In this document: positions 35,661 through 44,900 of the stretch, in pieces | Numbering within the stretch: the first letter of the stretch is position 1 | Layout: every line of letters begins with the position of its first letter | Position numbers and translations under genes: made by a program | The notes under the pieces: model-generated | What the model saw: the letters and a program-made list of their open reading frames with translations, nothing else | The model's database searches: none | Told to the model about the DNA's origin: nothing | Origin: Notoacmeibacter ruber | Lineage (GTDB): Bacteria; Pseudomonadota; Alphaproteobacteria; Rhizobiales; Rhizobiaceae | DNA length: 64,000 bases | Assembly: GCF_003668555.1 (NCBI RefSeq) | Contig: NZ_RCWN01000001.1 | Location: 2,094,501 to 2,158,500 of the forward strand | Direction: 5' to 3'

Positions 35661-36611
35661 CTAGCCCTGCAACTCCGCCCACATTTCCTTGTCGCGCTCC
35701 GCCGTCCAGATACGCGGATTCTCAATGCCGCGCGCTTCATCGAAGGCCCGCGCCACATTGAACGGCAGGCAGTGCTCGTAAATCGCATAGTCGCCGAATT
35801 TCGGGTCGCAGGCGGCACGGACAGCCGCCATGGCCTCCTTGAGCGAGCCACCTCTTGCCGCCACTTTCGCAGCCGCGTCATAGGTCGAGCGAACGAAATC
35901 GGCCGTATTGTCCAGCGCCTCATTGACCATTTTCGAACCGGTCAGCGCATCGCCACGGCCCGGCGCGATGGCTGCCAGATCATATTGGCGAATCGACTCC
36001 AATGTGCCCGGCCAGTCACCATAATGGCCGTCTCCGCAGTAGCAGGCCGAGTGATATTCGACGATATCGCCAGTGAACATCACATTCTCATCCGGCACGT
36101 GGATCACGATGTCGCCGGCTGTATGAGCGCGGCCCACCTGCTTGATGTCGACCCGGCGATTGCCGAGCCAGACCGTCATCGAGCCGGTGAAGCTGATGGT
36201 CGGCCAGGTCAGGCTCGGAATTTCCTCATGGCCCTGAAACAGACGCGGAAAGCGGTCGAACTCGCTGTCCCAATCCTCTTGACCGCGTTCCACCACCATC
36301 GAGCGTGCCTTGTCGCTCATGATGATTTCACGCGCGTCGAAAGCGGAAGCACCAAGCACGCGGACCGCGTGGTAATGCGTCAGCACAACGTGGCTGATCG
36401 GCTTGTCCGTCACCGAACGCACGCATTCGATCACTTTTCGCGCCAGACGAGGCGTGGCCTGGGCTTCGACGATCATCACGCTTTCTTCGCCGATGATGAC
36501 GCCAGAATTCGGATCGCCCTCGGCGGTGAAAGCGTACAGCCCCTCCCCGATCTGGCTGAAGCTGACATTCTTTTCCGCCATGTCGCCGGCGGATGCGAAT
36601 TGCTTGCTCAT
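35661..36611 (-). CDS. Metallo-beta-lactamase-fold protein with half a metal site
   Basis: The 316-residue cytoplasmic protein starts at ATG 36611. The fold is clear, but the usual HxHxDH motif is His79-Tyr-His81-Ala-Val83-Arg84 (THYHAVRVLGASAF). His163 (GRAHTAGD) and Asp182 (FTGDIVEYHS) are kept, while the last histidine (normally PGHG) is Arg219 (APGRGDAL). So the site-1 ligands are intact and the three site-2 ligands are gone. It lies between the FAD enzyme and the FAH-family hydrolase genes and is probably a hydrolase or isomerase of the aromatic pathway. The reaction is unknown. Confidence 0.88.
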   Translation of the reverse strand: MSKQFASAGDMAEKNVSFSQIGEGLYAFTAEGDPNSGVIIGEESVMIVEAQATPRLARKVIECVRSVTDKPISHVVLTHYHAVRVLGASAFDAREIIMSDKARSMVVERGQEDWDSEFDRFPRLFQGHEEIPSLTWPTISFTGSMTVWLGNRRVDIKQVGRAHTAGDIVIHVPDENVMFTGDIVEYHSACYCGDGHYGDWPGTLESIRQYDLAAIAPGRGDALTGSKMVNEALDNTADFVRSTYDAAAKVAARGGSLKEAMAAVRAACDPKFGDYAIYEHCLPFNVARAFDEARGIENPRIWTAERDKEMWAELQG

Positions 36612-36633
36612 AATCTTGTCCCGCTTCCTCGGC

Positions 36634-37656
36634 TCAGTCCTGTTTTTCGACGGTCTGCTCGATCGCGCCAAAGATCGAATGGCCCTCCGCATCCTTCATC
36701 TCGATCCGGACCTTATCGCCGAACGCCATGAAATCGGTCTGCGGCTTGCCGTTCTGGATGGTCTCGATCATCCGCTGCTCGGCAAGACAGGAATATCCTG
36801 CCCCGCCCTCCGAAACAGGCTTGCCGGGATCGCCATCAGGCCCCTTGTTGGAGACGGTGCCCGACCCGATGATCGCGCCGGCGGCGAGCGGCCGTGTCTT
36901 GGCGGCATGGGCCACCAGCCTGCCGAAATCGAACGTCATGTCCGTGCCGGCATCGGCCTTGCCGAACGGCTTATCGTTCAAGGAGACCAGAAGCGGCAGG
37001 TTCACCTTGCCGCCGTCCCACGCATCGCCCAATTCGTCGGGCGTGACCGCAACCGGCGAAAACGCGCTGGAGGGCTTACTTTGGAAGAACCCGAATCCCT
37101 TTCCGAGTTCGTTCGGAATCAGCCCGCGCAGCGACACGTCATTGACCAGCATGATGAGGCGGATCGCCTTGCGCGCGGTTTCCTCGTCGGCACCGAGCGG
37201 CACATCGTCGACGATCACCGCGATTTCGCCCTCGAAATCGATTCCCCAGCCCGGCACGGCCTCTGCCGGAAAGACGATCGGCTCACGCGGACCGAGAAAA
37301 GCGTCCGAGCCACCCTGGTACATCAGCGGATCGGTCCAGAAACTCTCTGGCATCTGCGCGTTGCGCGCCTTGCGCACCAGTTCGACATGATTGACGTAGG
37401 CCGAGCCATCCGCCCACTGATAGGCACGCGGCAATGGCGATGCCGCCGCATGTTCGTGAAACCGCTCACTGGGCTGACTGCCCGATTTCAGCCCTTCCGC
37501 CACACGCTCCAGACGCGGCGCGACATGGCACCAGTCATCCAGGGCTTCCTGAAGGGTCCGTGCAATATGCGGCACCTCCGAATAGCGGGTCAGGTCGCGC
37601 GAGACGACCACAAGACGTCCGTCACGAGTGGAATCCTTAAGGGTTGCGAGCTTCAT
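36634..37656 (-). CDS. Fumarylacetoacetate hydrolase family protein
   Basis: The 340-residue protein starts at ATG 37656 with GGAGG upstream. The FAH-fold catalytic domain has the metal ligands in WGIDFEGEIAVIVDDV (Glu, Glu, Asp) and the pattern NDVSLRGLIPNELGKGFGFFQSKPSSAFSP, followed by GAIIGSGTVSNKG. Next to hmgA it is the obvious candidate for cleaving the ring-fission product to fumarate or maleate plus acetoacetate. No maleylacetoacetate isomerase (MaiA-type glutathione transferase) gene is present in the cluster. Confidence 0.9.
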   Translation of the reverse strand: MKLATLKDSTRDGRLVVVSRDLTRYSEVPHIARTLQEALDDWCHVAPRLERVAEGLKSGSQPSERFHEHAAASPLPRAYQWADGSAYVNHVELVRKARNAQMPESFWTDPLMYQGGSDAFLGPREPIVFPAEAVPGWGIDFEGEIAVIVDDVPLGADEETARKAIRLIMLVNDVSLRGLIPNELGKGFGFFQSKPSSAFSPVAVTPDELGDAWDGGKVNLPLLVSLNDKPFGKADAGTDMTFDFGRLVAHAAKTRPLAAGAIIGSGTVSNKGPDGDPGKPVSEGGAGYSCLAEQRMIETIQNGKPQTDFMAFGDKVRIEMKDAEGHSIFGAIEQTVEKQD

Positions 37657-37700
37657 CAATCCTCCAGAGCAGGCAATTTCTTGAAATTTGAAATATGAGG

Positions 37701-37727
37701 GACCCGGCCGAAATAGAAAGGCCGGTC
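37701..37727 (-). terminator. Stem-loop immediately after hmgA
   Basis: GACCCGGCC (37701-37709) and GGCCGGTC (37720-37727) pair with one bulge. The stem touches the hmgA stop codon. The T-run downstream on the minus strand is weak, so it may be a processing or partial-termination element within the operon. Confidence 0.55.
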
Positions 37728-39087
37728 ACTTCACGCCGGGCGTGCCATCGAATTTCTTTTCCAGAGTTTCCCAGCAATCGATGTAGTTGTCCTGAAGCGG
37801 CGCTTCCTTGGCGGCGAAGGCCGTCAGGTGCTGCGGGAATCGGGTTTCGAACATGAAGCTCATCGTATTGTCGAGTTTTTCCGGCTGAAGTTCGCTGTTG
37901 GACGCCTTTTCGAACGCCTCGCGATCAGGCCCGTGCGGCAACATCATGTTGTGAAGGCTCATCCCGCCCGGTACGAATCCCTGCGGCTTGGCGTCATACT
38001 GGCCATAAATGTTGCCCATCAGCTCACTCATCACGTTTTTGTGATACCAGGGCGGACGGAACGTATCCTCCATCACCATCCAGCGTTCGCGGAACAGTAC
38101 GAAGTCGATATTGGCGGTGCCCGGTACGCCCGACGGTGCCGTCAGAACCGTGAAGATCGACGGATCGGGATGGTCGAACAGGATCGCGCCGACCGGGCAA
38201 TAAGTCTTCAGGTCGTACTTCACCGGAGCATAATTGCCGTGCCAGGCAACGACATCGAGCGGACTGTGATCGATCTCGGTCGTGTGGAACTGGCCGCACC
38301 ATTTCACTGTGACGGTCGAGGGTGCATCGCGATCCTCGAAAGCAGCGACCGGCGTCTTGAAGTCGCGGCGGTTGGCCATGCAATTGGCGCCAATCGGTCC
38401 ACGCCCCGGCAATTCGAATTTCTGGCCGTAATTTTCGCAGACGAAGCCGCGCGCCGGCCCTTCGATGACCTCCACCCGATAGACGAGGCCGCGCGGCAAG
38501 ACGGCGATTTCCTGCGGTTCGAGATCGATGATGCCGAGCTCCGTGGAGAACCGCAGGCGGCCCTGCTGCGGCACCACCAGCAATTCGGAGTCAGCCGAAT
38601 AGAAATAGTCGTCCACCATCGATTCGGTGACGAGATAGATATGGGTCGCCATGCCGACCTGCGTATTGACATCCCCAGCGGTCGTCATGGTCCGCATACC
38701 GGTCAGCCAGTTCATACCGCCCTCGGAATGGGGCACCGGATCCCAGCGGTACTGGCCAAGCGAGATCACGTCCGGATCGACATTCGGCGCACTCTTCCAG
38801 TACGGCAGATCGATCTTCTTGAACCGGTGCGTATGCTTGACCGACGGCCGGATACGATAACACCACGTCCGTTCGTTCTGGTGCGCTGGCGCAGTGAAGG
38901 CGGTGCCCGTCAGCTGCTCGCCATAGAGGCCGTAATTGCATTTCTGCGGGCTGTTCATTCCCTGGGGAAGAGCACCGGGCAGCGCCTCGGTCTCGAAATC
39001 ATTGCCAAAGCCGGGCATATAGCCTTCAGTGGTGCCGATGGGCGTCGCTGCCTGCGTCAGAGCCTCGGTCTTCGTCTGCTTGTTCAT
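37726..39087 (-). CDS. hmgA: Homogentisate 1,2-dioxygenase
   Basis: The 453-residue protein has the full-length HmgA pattern: [20 protein letters not shown] and [38 protein letters not shown] at the N-terminus, and the iron-binding region [44 protein letters not shown] near 340-385. It opens the ring of homogentisate, an intermediate of tyrosine and phenylalanine breakdown, to maleylacetoacetate. GGGAGGAG precedes the ATG. It heads the leftward operon and diverges from a MarR regulator with a shared operator. Confidence 0.97.
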   Translation of the reverse strand: MNKQTKTEALTQAATPIGTTEGYMPGFGNDFETEALPGALPQGMNSPQKCNYGLYGEQLTGTAFTAPAHQNERTWCYRIRPSVKHTHRFKKIDLPYWKSAPNVDPDVISLGQYRWDPVPHSEGGMNWLTGMRTMTTAGDVNTQVGMATHIYLVTESMVDDYFYSADSELLVVPQQGRLRFSTELGIIDLEPQEIAVLPRGLVYRVEVIEGPARGFVCENYGQKFELPGRGPIGANCMANRRDFKTPVAAFEDRDAPSTVTVKWCGQFHTTEIDHSPLDVVAWHGNYAPVKYDLKTYCPVGAILFDHPDPSIFTVLTAPSGVPGTANIDFVLFRERWMVMEDTFRPPWYHKNVMSELMGNIYGQYDAKPQGFVPGGMSLHNMMLPHGPDREAFEKASNSELQPEKLDNTMSFMFETRFPQHLTAFAAKEAPLQDNYIDCWETLEKKFDGTPGVK

Positions 39088-39122
39088 GTCGATCTCCTCC
39101 CGACAATTTGCGCAGGAGCCTA

Positions 39123-39142
39123 ATAGTTGCTTTTGTAACTAT
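39123..39142. promoter_or_regulatory. Operator between hmgA and its MarR regulator
   Basis: ATAGTTGC (39123-39130) and GTAACTAT (39135-39142) form an inverted repeat with one mismatch across TTTT. It sits in the 106-base divergent region, 36 bases from hmgA and 52 from marR, the place expected for a MarR-family repressor of both. Confidence 0.75.
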
Positions 39143-39193
39143 CAACCCGAAAGATCGAGCCGATAAAACAGATGAAGAGGAGAAAGAACCACG

Positions 39194-39643
39194 ATGACTG
39201 AGAGCGGTGCGTTCGATCTGAAAGGATTTCTCCCCTACCTTCTGAACCAGGCGGCCGAAGAAACAAGCCTCCACTTCAGCAACACCTATCGCGAGCGTTA
39301 TGGCCTGTTGCGAACCGAGTGGCGTGTTCTGTTTCACCTTGGCCGTTATGGCGATCTGACCGCTTCGCAGATCAGCACCATGGCCAAGATGCATAAGACG
39401 AAGATTTCCCGCGCCGTCAGCGCCTTGGAAGACAAACACTTTCTGAAGCGCGATGAATCGCGCGAGGACCGGCGCCGCGAAATCCTCTCTCTGCTCCCCC
39501 AGGGAAAGGCGGCCTATGACGACCTCACTGCGGCGGCCGAGATCTATAATAGGGAGTTGGCCTGCCAGTTTTCGCCGGAAGAATGGGCTATCCTGAAAGA
39601 CAGCCTGACGCGGCTTGCCCAACTGCCGCAAACCGGAGAATAA
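39194..39643 (+). CDS. hmgR: MarR-family regulator of the homogentisate cluster
   Basis: The 149-residue protein has AGGAGA upstream of its ATG. The winged helix is LLRTEWRVLFHLGRYGDLTASQISTMAKMHKTKISRAVSALEDKHFLKRDESREDRR. Its N-terminal helix FLPYLLNQAAEETSLHF and C-terminal helix form the dimer. Position, divergence and the shared dyad make it the likely repressor of hmgA and the genes behind it, with a pathway intermediate as inducer. The symbol is by position only. Confidence 0.85.
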   Translation: MTESGAFDLKGFLPYLLNQAAEETSLHFSNTYRERYGLLRTEWRVLFHLGRYGDLTASQISTMAKMHKTKISRAVSALEDKHFLKRDESREDRRREILSLLPQGKAAYDDLTAAAEIYNRELACQFSPEEWAILKDSLTRLAQLPQTGE

Positions 39644-39720
39644 CGCGGGCCAACAGACGGCATATCGCCCTCGACCCTCTCTCTTTCCGTTCCGACAGCA
39701 CGCGTGAAAGCGGACTCCGC

Positions 39721-39761
39721 TTGACTCTCAGCAATAACCAGAATTAGAACATAAAGAGAAC
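39721..39761 (+). promoter_or_regulatory. LexA-controlled promoter of imuA-imuB-dnaE2
   Basis: The -35 box TTGACT (39721-39726) and a -10 candidate TTAGAA (39744-39749) are 17 bases apart. The LexA site GAAC-ATAAAGA-GAAC (39747-39761) covers the end of the -10 box and the start site. Its N7 spacer differs at only two positions from one in the radical SAM promoter at 20668. Confidence 0.85.
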
Positions 39762-39787
39762 ATTTAGACCCTGATGACCCATGCCTG

Positions 39788-40459
39788 ATGACCGGATTTC
39801 ACGCCCGAATTTCGGCAAGGGAGCCGTCTGTGTCCGTCCCCTTGCCAGATGGGCGGCCCCGGCTTGCCGAAGCCTTTTCCTCGCGCTCCGCAGATGGGGC
39901 CAATACGGGATTCGTGCTGGCGCATCTGAGCAGGACGACCCGGCCGTTTCTGTGGATCACCGACCGGCTGACGCTATGCGAAATCGGCGAGCCCTATGCG
40001 GTATCCAGACCTTTCATTCGCGCGCGCTTGTCCAGACCCGCCGATGTATTGATCGCTGCCGAAGAGGGGTTGCGCTGTGGTGCGCTCTCGGCGGTCGTGG
40101 CGGAAATATGGGGCAACCCGAAAGTGCTGGACTTCACCGCCAGCAAGAGATTGGCCATGCGGGCCGAGACCAGCGGCACACCGTGCTGGCTGATCCGTCA
40201 TGGTGCGAAAGCCGATCTCAGCGCCGCGCGGGACCGCTGGCGGCTGCACTCGCTTCCCTCTGCTCCGCTCCCTTACGATCCGAAAGCGCCAGGCGGCTCG
40301 CTCTGGCATGCCGAACTGTTTCGCTCCCGTGACCGGCGCCCGGGCCACTGGGTGGCATCCTATGACCGCGCGGCGCATCGTCTCCATCTGGCTCCCGCGC
40401 TTTGCGATGGAACGCTGGCTGGCGTGGCGGAAGAGGCAGGCAGACGAGCCGCCTCCTGA
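39788..40459 (+). CDS. imuA: Translesion mutagenesis protein ImuA
   Basis: The 223-residue protein resembles alphaproteobacterial ImuA, a RecA/SulA-like accessory factor of the ImuB-DnaE2 mutasome: FVLAHLSRTTRPFLWITDR, AAEEGLRCGALSAVVAEIWG, DFTASKRLAMRAETSGTPCWLIRHGA. It lacks a Walker A motif. The start at ATG 39788 has no good ribosome-binding site, about 30 bases after the predicted transcription start. Its 3' end overlaps imuB by 98 bases in another frame, a larger overlap than usual. Confidence 0.88.
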   Translation: MTGFHARISAREPSVSVPLPDGRPRLAEAFSSRSADGANTGFVLAHLSRTTRPFLWITDRLTLCEIGEPYAVSRPFIRARLSRPADVLIAAEEGLRCGALSAVVAEIWGNPKVLDFTASKRLAMRAETSGTPCWLIRHGAKADLSAARDRWRLHSLPSAPLPYDPKAPGGSLWHAELFRSRDRRPGHWVASYDRAAHRLHLAPALCDGTLAGVAEEAGRRAAS

Positions 40460-41891
40460 CCTGCCGCTCGCTCTGATCGCGGACGGCCCGAAAGGCCCGG
40501 TCATCCATGATCTCAACGAAGGGGCCAGAAAAGCCGGCGTCCGCAAGGGGGCAAGAGCCGTCGACATGCGCGCCCTTTGTCCGACGCTTCAGCTCGAACA
40601 AGCCAATCCTGTCGGCGACAGGGCCGCGCTGGAAAAGCTGGCCTTCTGGTCGCGCCGCTGGTGTCCCTGGAGCGTGGCTGAAGGCAGCAACGGCTTGCTG
40701 CTCGATACCACCGGTTCCGATCATTTGTGGGGCGGAGAAGCCGCCATGCTGGCCGATATGGAGGCGCGATTTGGCAGCCTTGGCTATGGCTGCCGCATTG
40801 CCATCGCGCCTACCATCGGCGCCGCCCACGCCTTCTCTCATTATGGCGAAAGCCATACGCTCTGCATGGAGCCGGCGGCGGACCTTGCGTCCCTGCCGGT
40901 CGCGGCCCTTCGGCTGGAGGCCGAGACCGTGCTGTTGCTGCACAGGTTGGGCTTGCGACGGATCGCCGACCTGATGAAGATGCCTCGCCTGCATCTGACA
41001 CGGCGTTTCTCGCGCAGCGAATTGTCCGCCAATCCCCTTTTGCGTCTCGATCAGGCGCTGGGGCGAACGGAAGAACCCCTATCCGCGCCAAACGAAGCGC
41101 CGCATTTCGCTGTCCGCAAGAGACTGGCCGAACCGATCATCGACCCTGTCAGCCATTTACCGGAACTGTGCGACCGGCTCTGCGAGATTCTTCTGGAGCC
41201 GGGGCAAGGCGCCAGGCGTGTCCGTCTCTCCGTTTATCGGACGGATGGAGAAACAAGCCGTATTGAAGCGGCCACGGCCGCACCGACACGCGACGCAAAC
41301 CATATGGTTTCGCTCTTTGCCGAGCGGGTCGAAAAGCTCGATCCCGGCTTTGGCTTCGACGTCATCATGCTGGAAGCTCTGGCAACCGAAGCCATGAATA
41401 CGGTCCAGTCGGATCTGACCAGCCCGCTCGGGGACGACCTCGATCTGCCTCGCCTTATCGACCGGCTGACCAACCGCTTTGGCAACACAACCATCTACTG
41501 CCCCCACCTCTACCCAAGCCATGTGCCGGAACGGGCACGCCGAAACGGCGCGCCTCTGGCGGAGCAGGAAGACGCCGTCGACGAAGCAGAAAGGAAAGAA
41601 CGCCCCCTTCGCCTGCTCGATCCGGCCGAGGAGGTGCGCGTACTCTATGCCGTGCCGGAGGGACCGCCCGCCCAATTCGTCTGGCGCCGCCGCCCCCATC
41701 GCATCGCTCGCTATCAGGGGCCCGAGCGGATCGCTCCGGAATGGTGGCGCGACCGGTCAGGAACGCGGCTTCGCGATTATTACAAGGTGGAAGACGCAAC
41801 CGGCTGCCGGTTCTGGATCTATCGCGAAGGCCTGCACGATGACGGTCGCGGCAGCGAACCGCGCTGGTTCCTGCATGGCCTTTTTGCGTGA
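40362..41891 (+). CDS. imuB: Inactive Y-family polymerase ImuB
   Basis: The 509-residue protein starts at ATG 40362 (MTARRIVSIWLPRFAMERWL), with GGTGG upstream. A longer in-frame reading to 40200 lies wholly inside imuA. It has the Y-family fold but lacks the acidic catalytic motif of active polymerases, as expected of ImuB: LPLALIADGPKGPVIHDLNEGA, LLLDTTGSDHLWGGE, and the C-terminal YYKVEDATGCRFWIYREGL. ImuB binds the sliding clamp and recruits ImuA and DnaE2 at lesions. dnaE2 starts 10 bases later. Confidence 0.93.
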   Translation: MTARRIVSIWLPRFAMERWLAWRKRQADEPPPDLPLALIADGPKGPVIHDLNEGARKAGVRKGARAVDMRALCPTLQLEQANPVGDRAALEKLAFWSRRWCPWSVAEGSNGLLLDTTGSDHLWGGEAAMLADMEARFGSLGYGCRIAIAPTIGAAHAFSHYGESHTLCMEPAADLASLPVAALRLEAETVLLLHRLGLRRIADLMKMPRLHLTRRFSRSELSANPLLRLDQALGRTEEPLSAPNEAPHFAVRKRLAEPIIDPVSHLPELCDRLCEILLEPGQGARRVRLSVYRTDGETSRIEAATAAPTRDANHMVSLFAERVEKLDPGFGFDVIMLEALATEAMNTVQSDLTSPLGDDLDLPRLIDRLTNRFGNTTIYCPHLYPSHVPERARRNGAPLAEQEDAVDEAERKERPLRLLDPAEEVRVLYAVPEGPPAQFVWRRRPHRIARYQGPERIAPEWWRDRSGTRLRDYYKVEDATGCRFWIYREGLHDDGRGSEPRWFLHGLFA

Positions 41892-41900
41892 GGCTGCACC

Positions 41901-44900
41901 ATGCCGCAGAACGACCACCAGCACCCGCGCAAGATGATCAGTGGAGACTTCACCGCTAACCCCCGCACGCCTTATGTCGAGCTCGGCGTGATGAGCGCCT
42001 TCTCCTTTCTTCGCGGCGCCTCCGATGCAGCGGAACTGGTCGGCACCGCCTGGGCGCTTGGCTATGATGCTCTCGGCATTGCCGATATCAACAGCATGGC
42101 CGGTGTGGTGCGCCTTCATGCCGATGCGGTGAAAGCCAATATCCGCCCGGTGATCGGCTGTCGCCTGCACCTGCTGACCGGCGAGGCCTTTCTGGCCTAT
42201 CCGAGCGACCGCGCCGCCTATGGCCGGCTCTGCCGCCTGCTCTCCAAGGGAAAGATGAACGATGCCGAGGGCAACTGGCAGCAAAAGGGTGTGTGCGACA
42301 TCACTTTGGGTAATCTGGCCGCCCATGCCGAAGGCACCCAGCTTATTCTTCTGCCGCCGGACGATCTGCCGGAGGATCTCTCCTACCTGACGGCCAGTCT
42401 GCCGACGCTTCGTCATCTGGCGGCCTGCCACCATTATCGGGGCGATGACCGCGCACGCATCAACCGGCTCGACCGGATCGCCCGGCAGAACGGGTTGGGC
42501 CTGCTGGCCACCAACGACGTGCATTATCACGAGGCGGCGCGTCGCCCGCTGCAGGACATCATGACCTGCATCCGCGAAAAGACCACGATTCAGAAGGCCG
42601 GCTTCCTTCTCGACGCCAATGCCGAGCGGCATTTGAAGTCACCACAGGAGATGGTTCGCCTGTTCGCCGAATGGCCGCACGCTGTCGCCGCAACGCGCCA
42701 GGTTGCCGATGCCTGTCATTTCGACCTGAGAGAACTGGCCTATCACTATCCCAATGAAACAGTGCCTGAAGGCGAGACAGCGCAGAGCCAATTAGAGAAA
42801 CTGACCTGGGCCGGGGCGGCCAGACATTATCCGTCAGGCATTCCCGACAAGGTTCGAAAGACGCTGGACAAAGAATTGTCGCTGGTGCGGAAGAAGAAGA
42901 TTCCGCAATATTTTCTGACCATCCACGACATTGTGACGTTCGCGCGAGACCAGGGCATTCTCTGCCAGGGGCGCGGCTCGGCCGCCAACTCCGCTGTCTG
43001 CTATGTCCTCGACATCACCTCGGTCGACCCGGCCGAAAACGAAATGCTCTTCGAACGATTCATCAGCGAAGAGCGGGAGGAACCGCCCGATATCGACGTC
43101 GATTTCGAGCATGAGCGGCGCGAAGAGGTTATCCAGCATATCTATGAAAAATACGGGCGGCATCGTGCCGGCCTCTGTGCCACCGTCATCCACTATCGCC
43201 CCCGCTCCGCCATTCGTGAAGTCGGCAAGGCGATGGGCCTGTCGGAAGATGTAACGAGTGCGCTCGCCCGAACCGTCTGGGGCAGTTTCGGCCGCGAAAT
43301 GGGCGAAAAGAACGTCAATGAGGCGGGGCTCGACCTGTCCGACCCCATCCTGTCACGCACCATCCGTCTCGCCACGGAAATGATCGGCATGCCGCGCCAT
43401 CTCAGCCAGCATGTTGGCGGCTTTATCCTTACCGAAGGCCCATTGATAGACACCGTCCCCATCGGCAATGGCGCCATGGCCGACCGCAGCTTCATCGAAT
43501 GGGACAAGGACGATATCGATGAACTGCGCATCCTGAAGGTCGATGTGCTGGCGCTCGGCATGCTCACCTGCATCGGAAAATGCTTCGACCTGATCGCAGC
43601 CCATTACGGCAAGCGTTATGAGCTCGATACCGTGCCGAAGGAGGACACGGCAACCTACGAGATGCTTTGCCGCGCCGACAGCCTCGGCGTCTTCCAGGTC
43701 GAAAGCCGGGCGCAGATGAACATGCTGCCCCGCCTGAAGCCGAGAGAACTCTACGATCTGGTGATCGAGGTGGCGATCGTTCGGCCCGGACCGATTCAGG
43801 GCGATATGGTCCATCCCTATTTGAGGCGACGGAACAAGCAGGAGAAAGTCGACTACCCAAAGCCTGCCCCGCCGCACGATCCTGATGAGCTGAAGAACAT
43901 TCTGAAGCGAACGCTCGGCGTGCCGATCTTCCAGGAGCAGGCCATGAAAATCGCGCTCGAGGCTGCCCAGTTTTCGTCCGAGAAGGCCAACGAACTGCGC
44001 AAGGCCATGGCAACGTTCCGCTCCCGTGGCACGATCGGCGCGCTTCAGAACGAAATGATCGAAGGCATGGTAAAGCGCGGCTACGAAGAAAGTTTCGCGC
44101 GGCGATGCTTCGATCAGATCAAGGGCTTCGGCGAATACGGTTTCCCGGAGAGCCATGCGGCCAGCTTTGCCAAGCTGGTCTACATCTCGTCCTGGCTGAA
44201 GTGTCATTACCCGGATGCCTTCGCCGCCGCGCTTCTCAATTCGCAGCCCATGGGCTTTTACGCGCCGGCGCAAATCGTCCGCGACGCGCGCGAACACGGC
44301 ATCGAGGTACGCGAGGCGGACGTCAATTATAGCGCGTGGGACAACACGCTGGAGCCATCCGGGACAGGCTGGGCGCTAAGGCTTGGCTTCCGGCAGATCG
44401 AAGGACTGGGCAAAGAAGCCGCAGCCCGGCTGGGTGCAGCCCGCGAAGCACCGTACGAGACGGTTGAAAGCCTGAAAAGCCGTGCCGGCCTTGCCAGTGG
44501 TGCGATCCATACGCTGGCCGCAGCAGACGCTTTTCGTTCGATGGGGCTGGACCGTCGCGCCGCGCTGTGGGAAGCGCGTGCCATTCGCGATGCACCGGAC
44601 CTGCCATTGTTCCGTCAGGAGCACGATGAAGGAAAAGAACAGCCGGTCCTGCTGCCGGCCATGTCGATCTGCGAACATGTGGTTGCCGATTACCAGACCA
44701 CGCGTTTGTCCCTGAAACAGCATCCCATGCACTTTCTGCGCAAGTCGATGGAGCGGCAGGGCTATAGGACGGCGGCGGATTTGAAAGCGCTGCGATCGGG
44801 CGCGCGCCTCAAGCTCGCCGGCCTGGTCCTGATCCGTCAGCGGCCCGGCAGCGCCAAGGGTGTTTGCTTCATCACGCTGGAGGATGAAACCGGCGTTGCC

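Noticed and set aside
39781..40332. Alternative + strand reading frame at imuA
   Set aside because: The frame from 39788 gives an ImuA-like protein of correct length. The alternative is arginine/serine-rich without similarity to any family.
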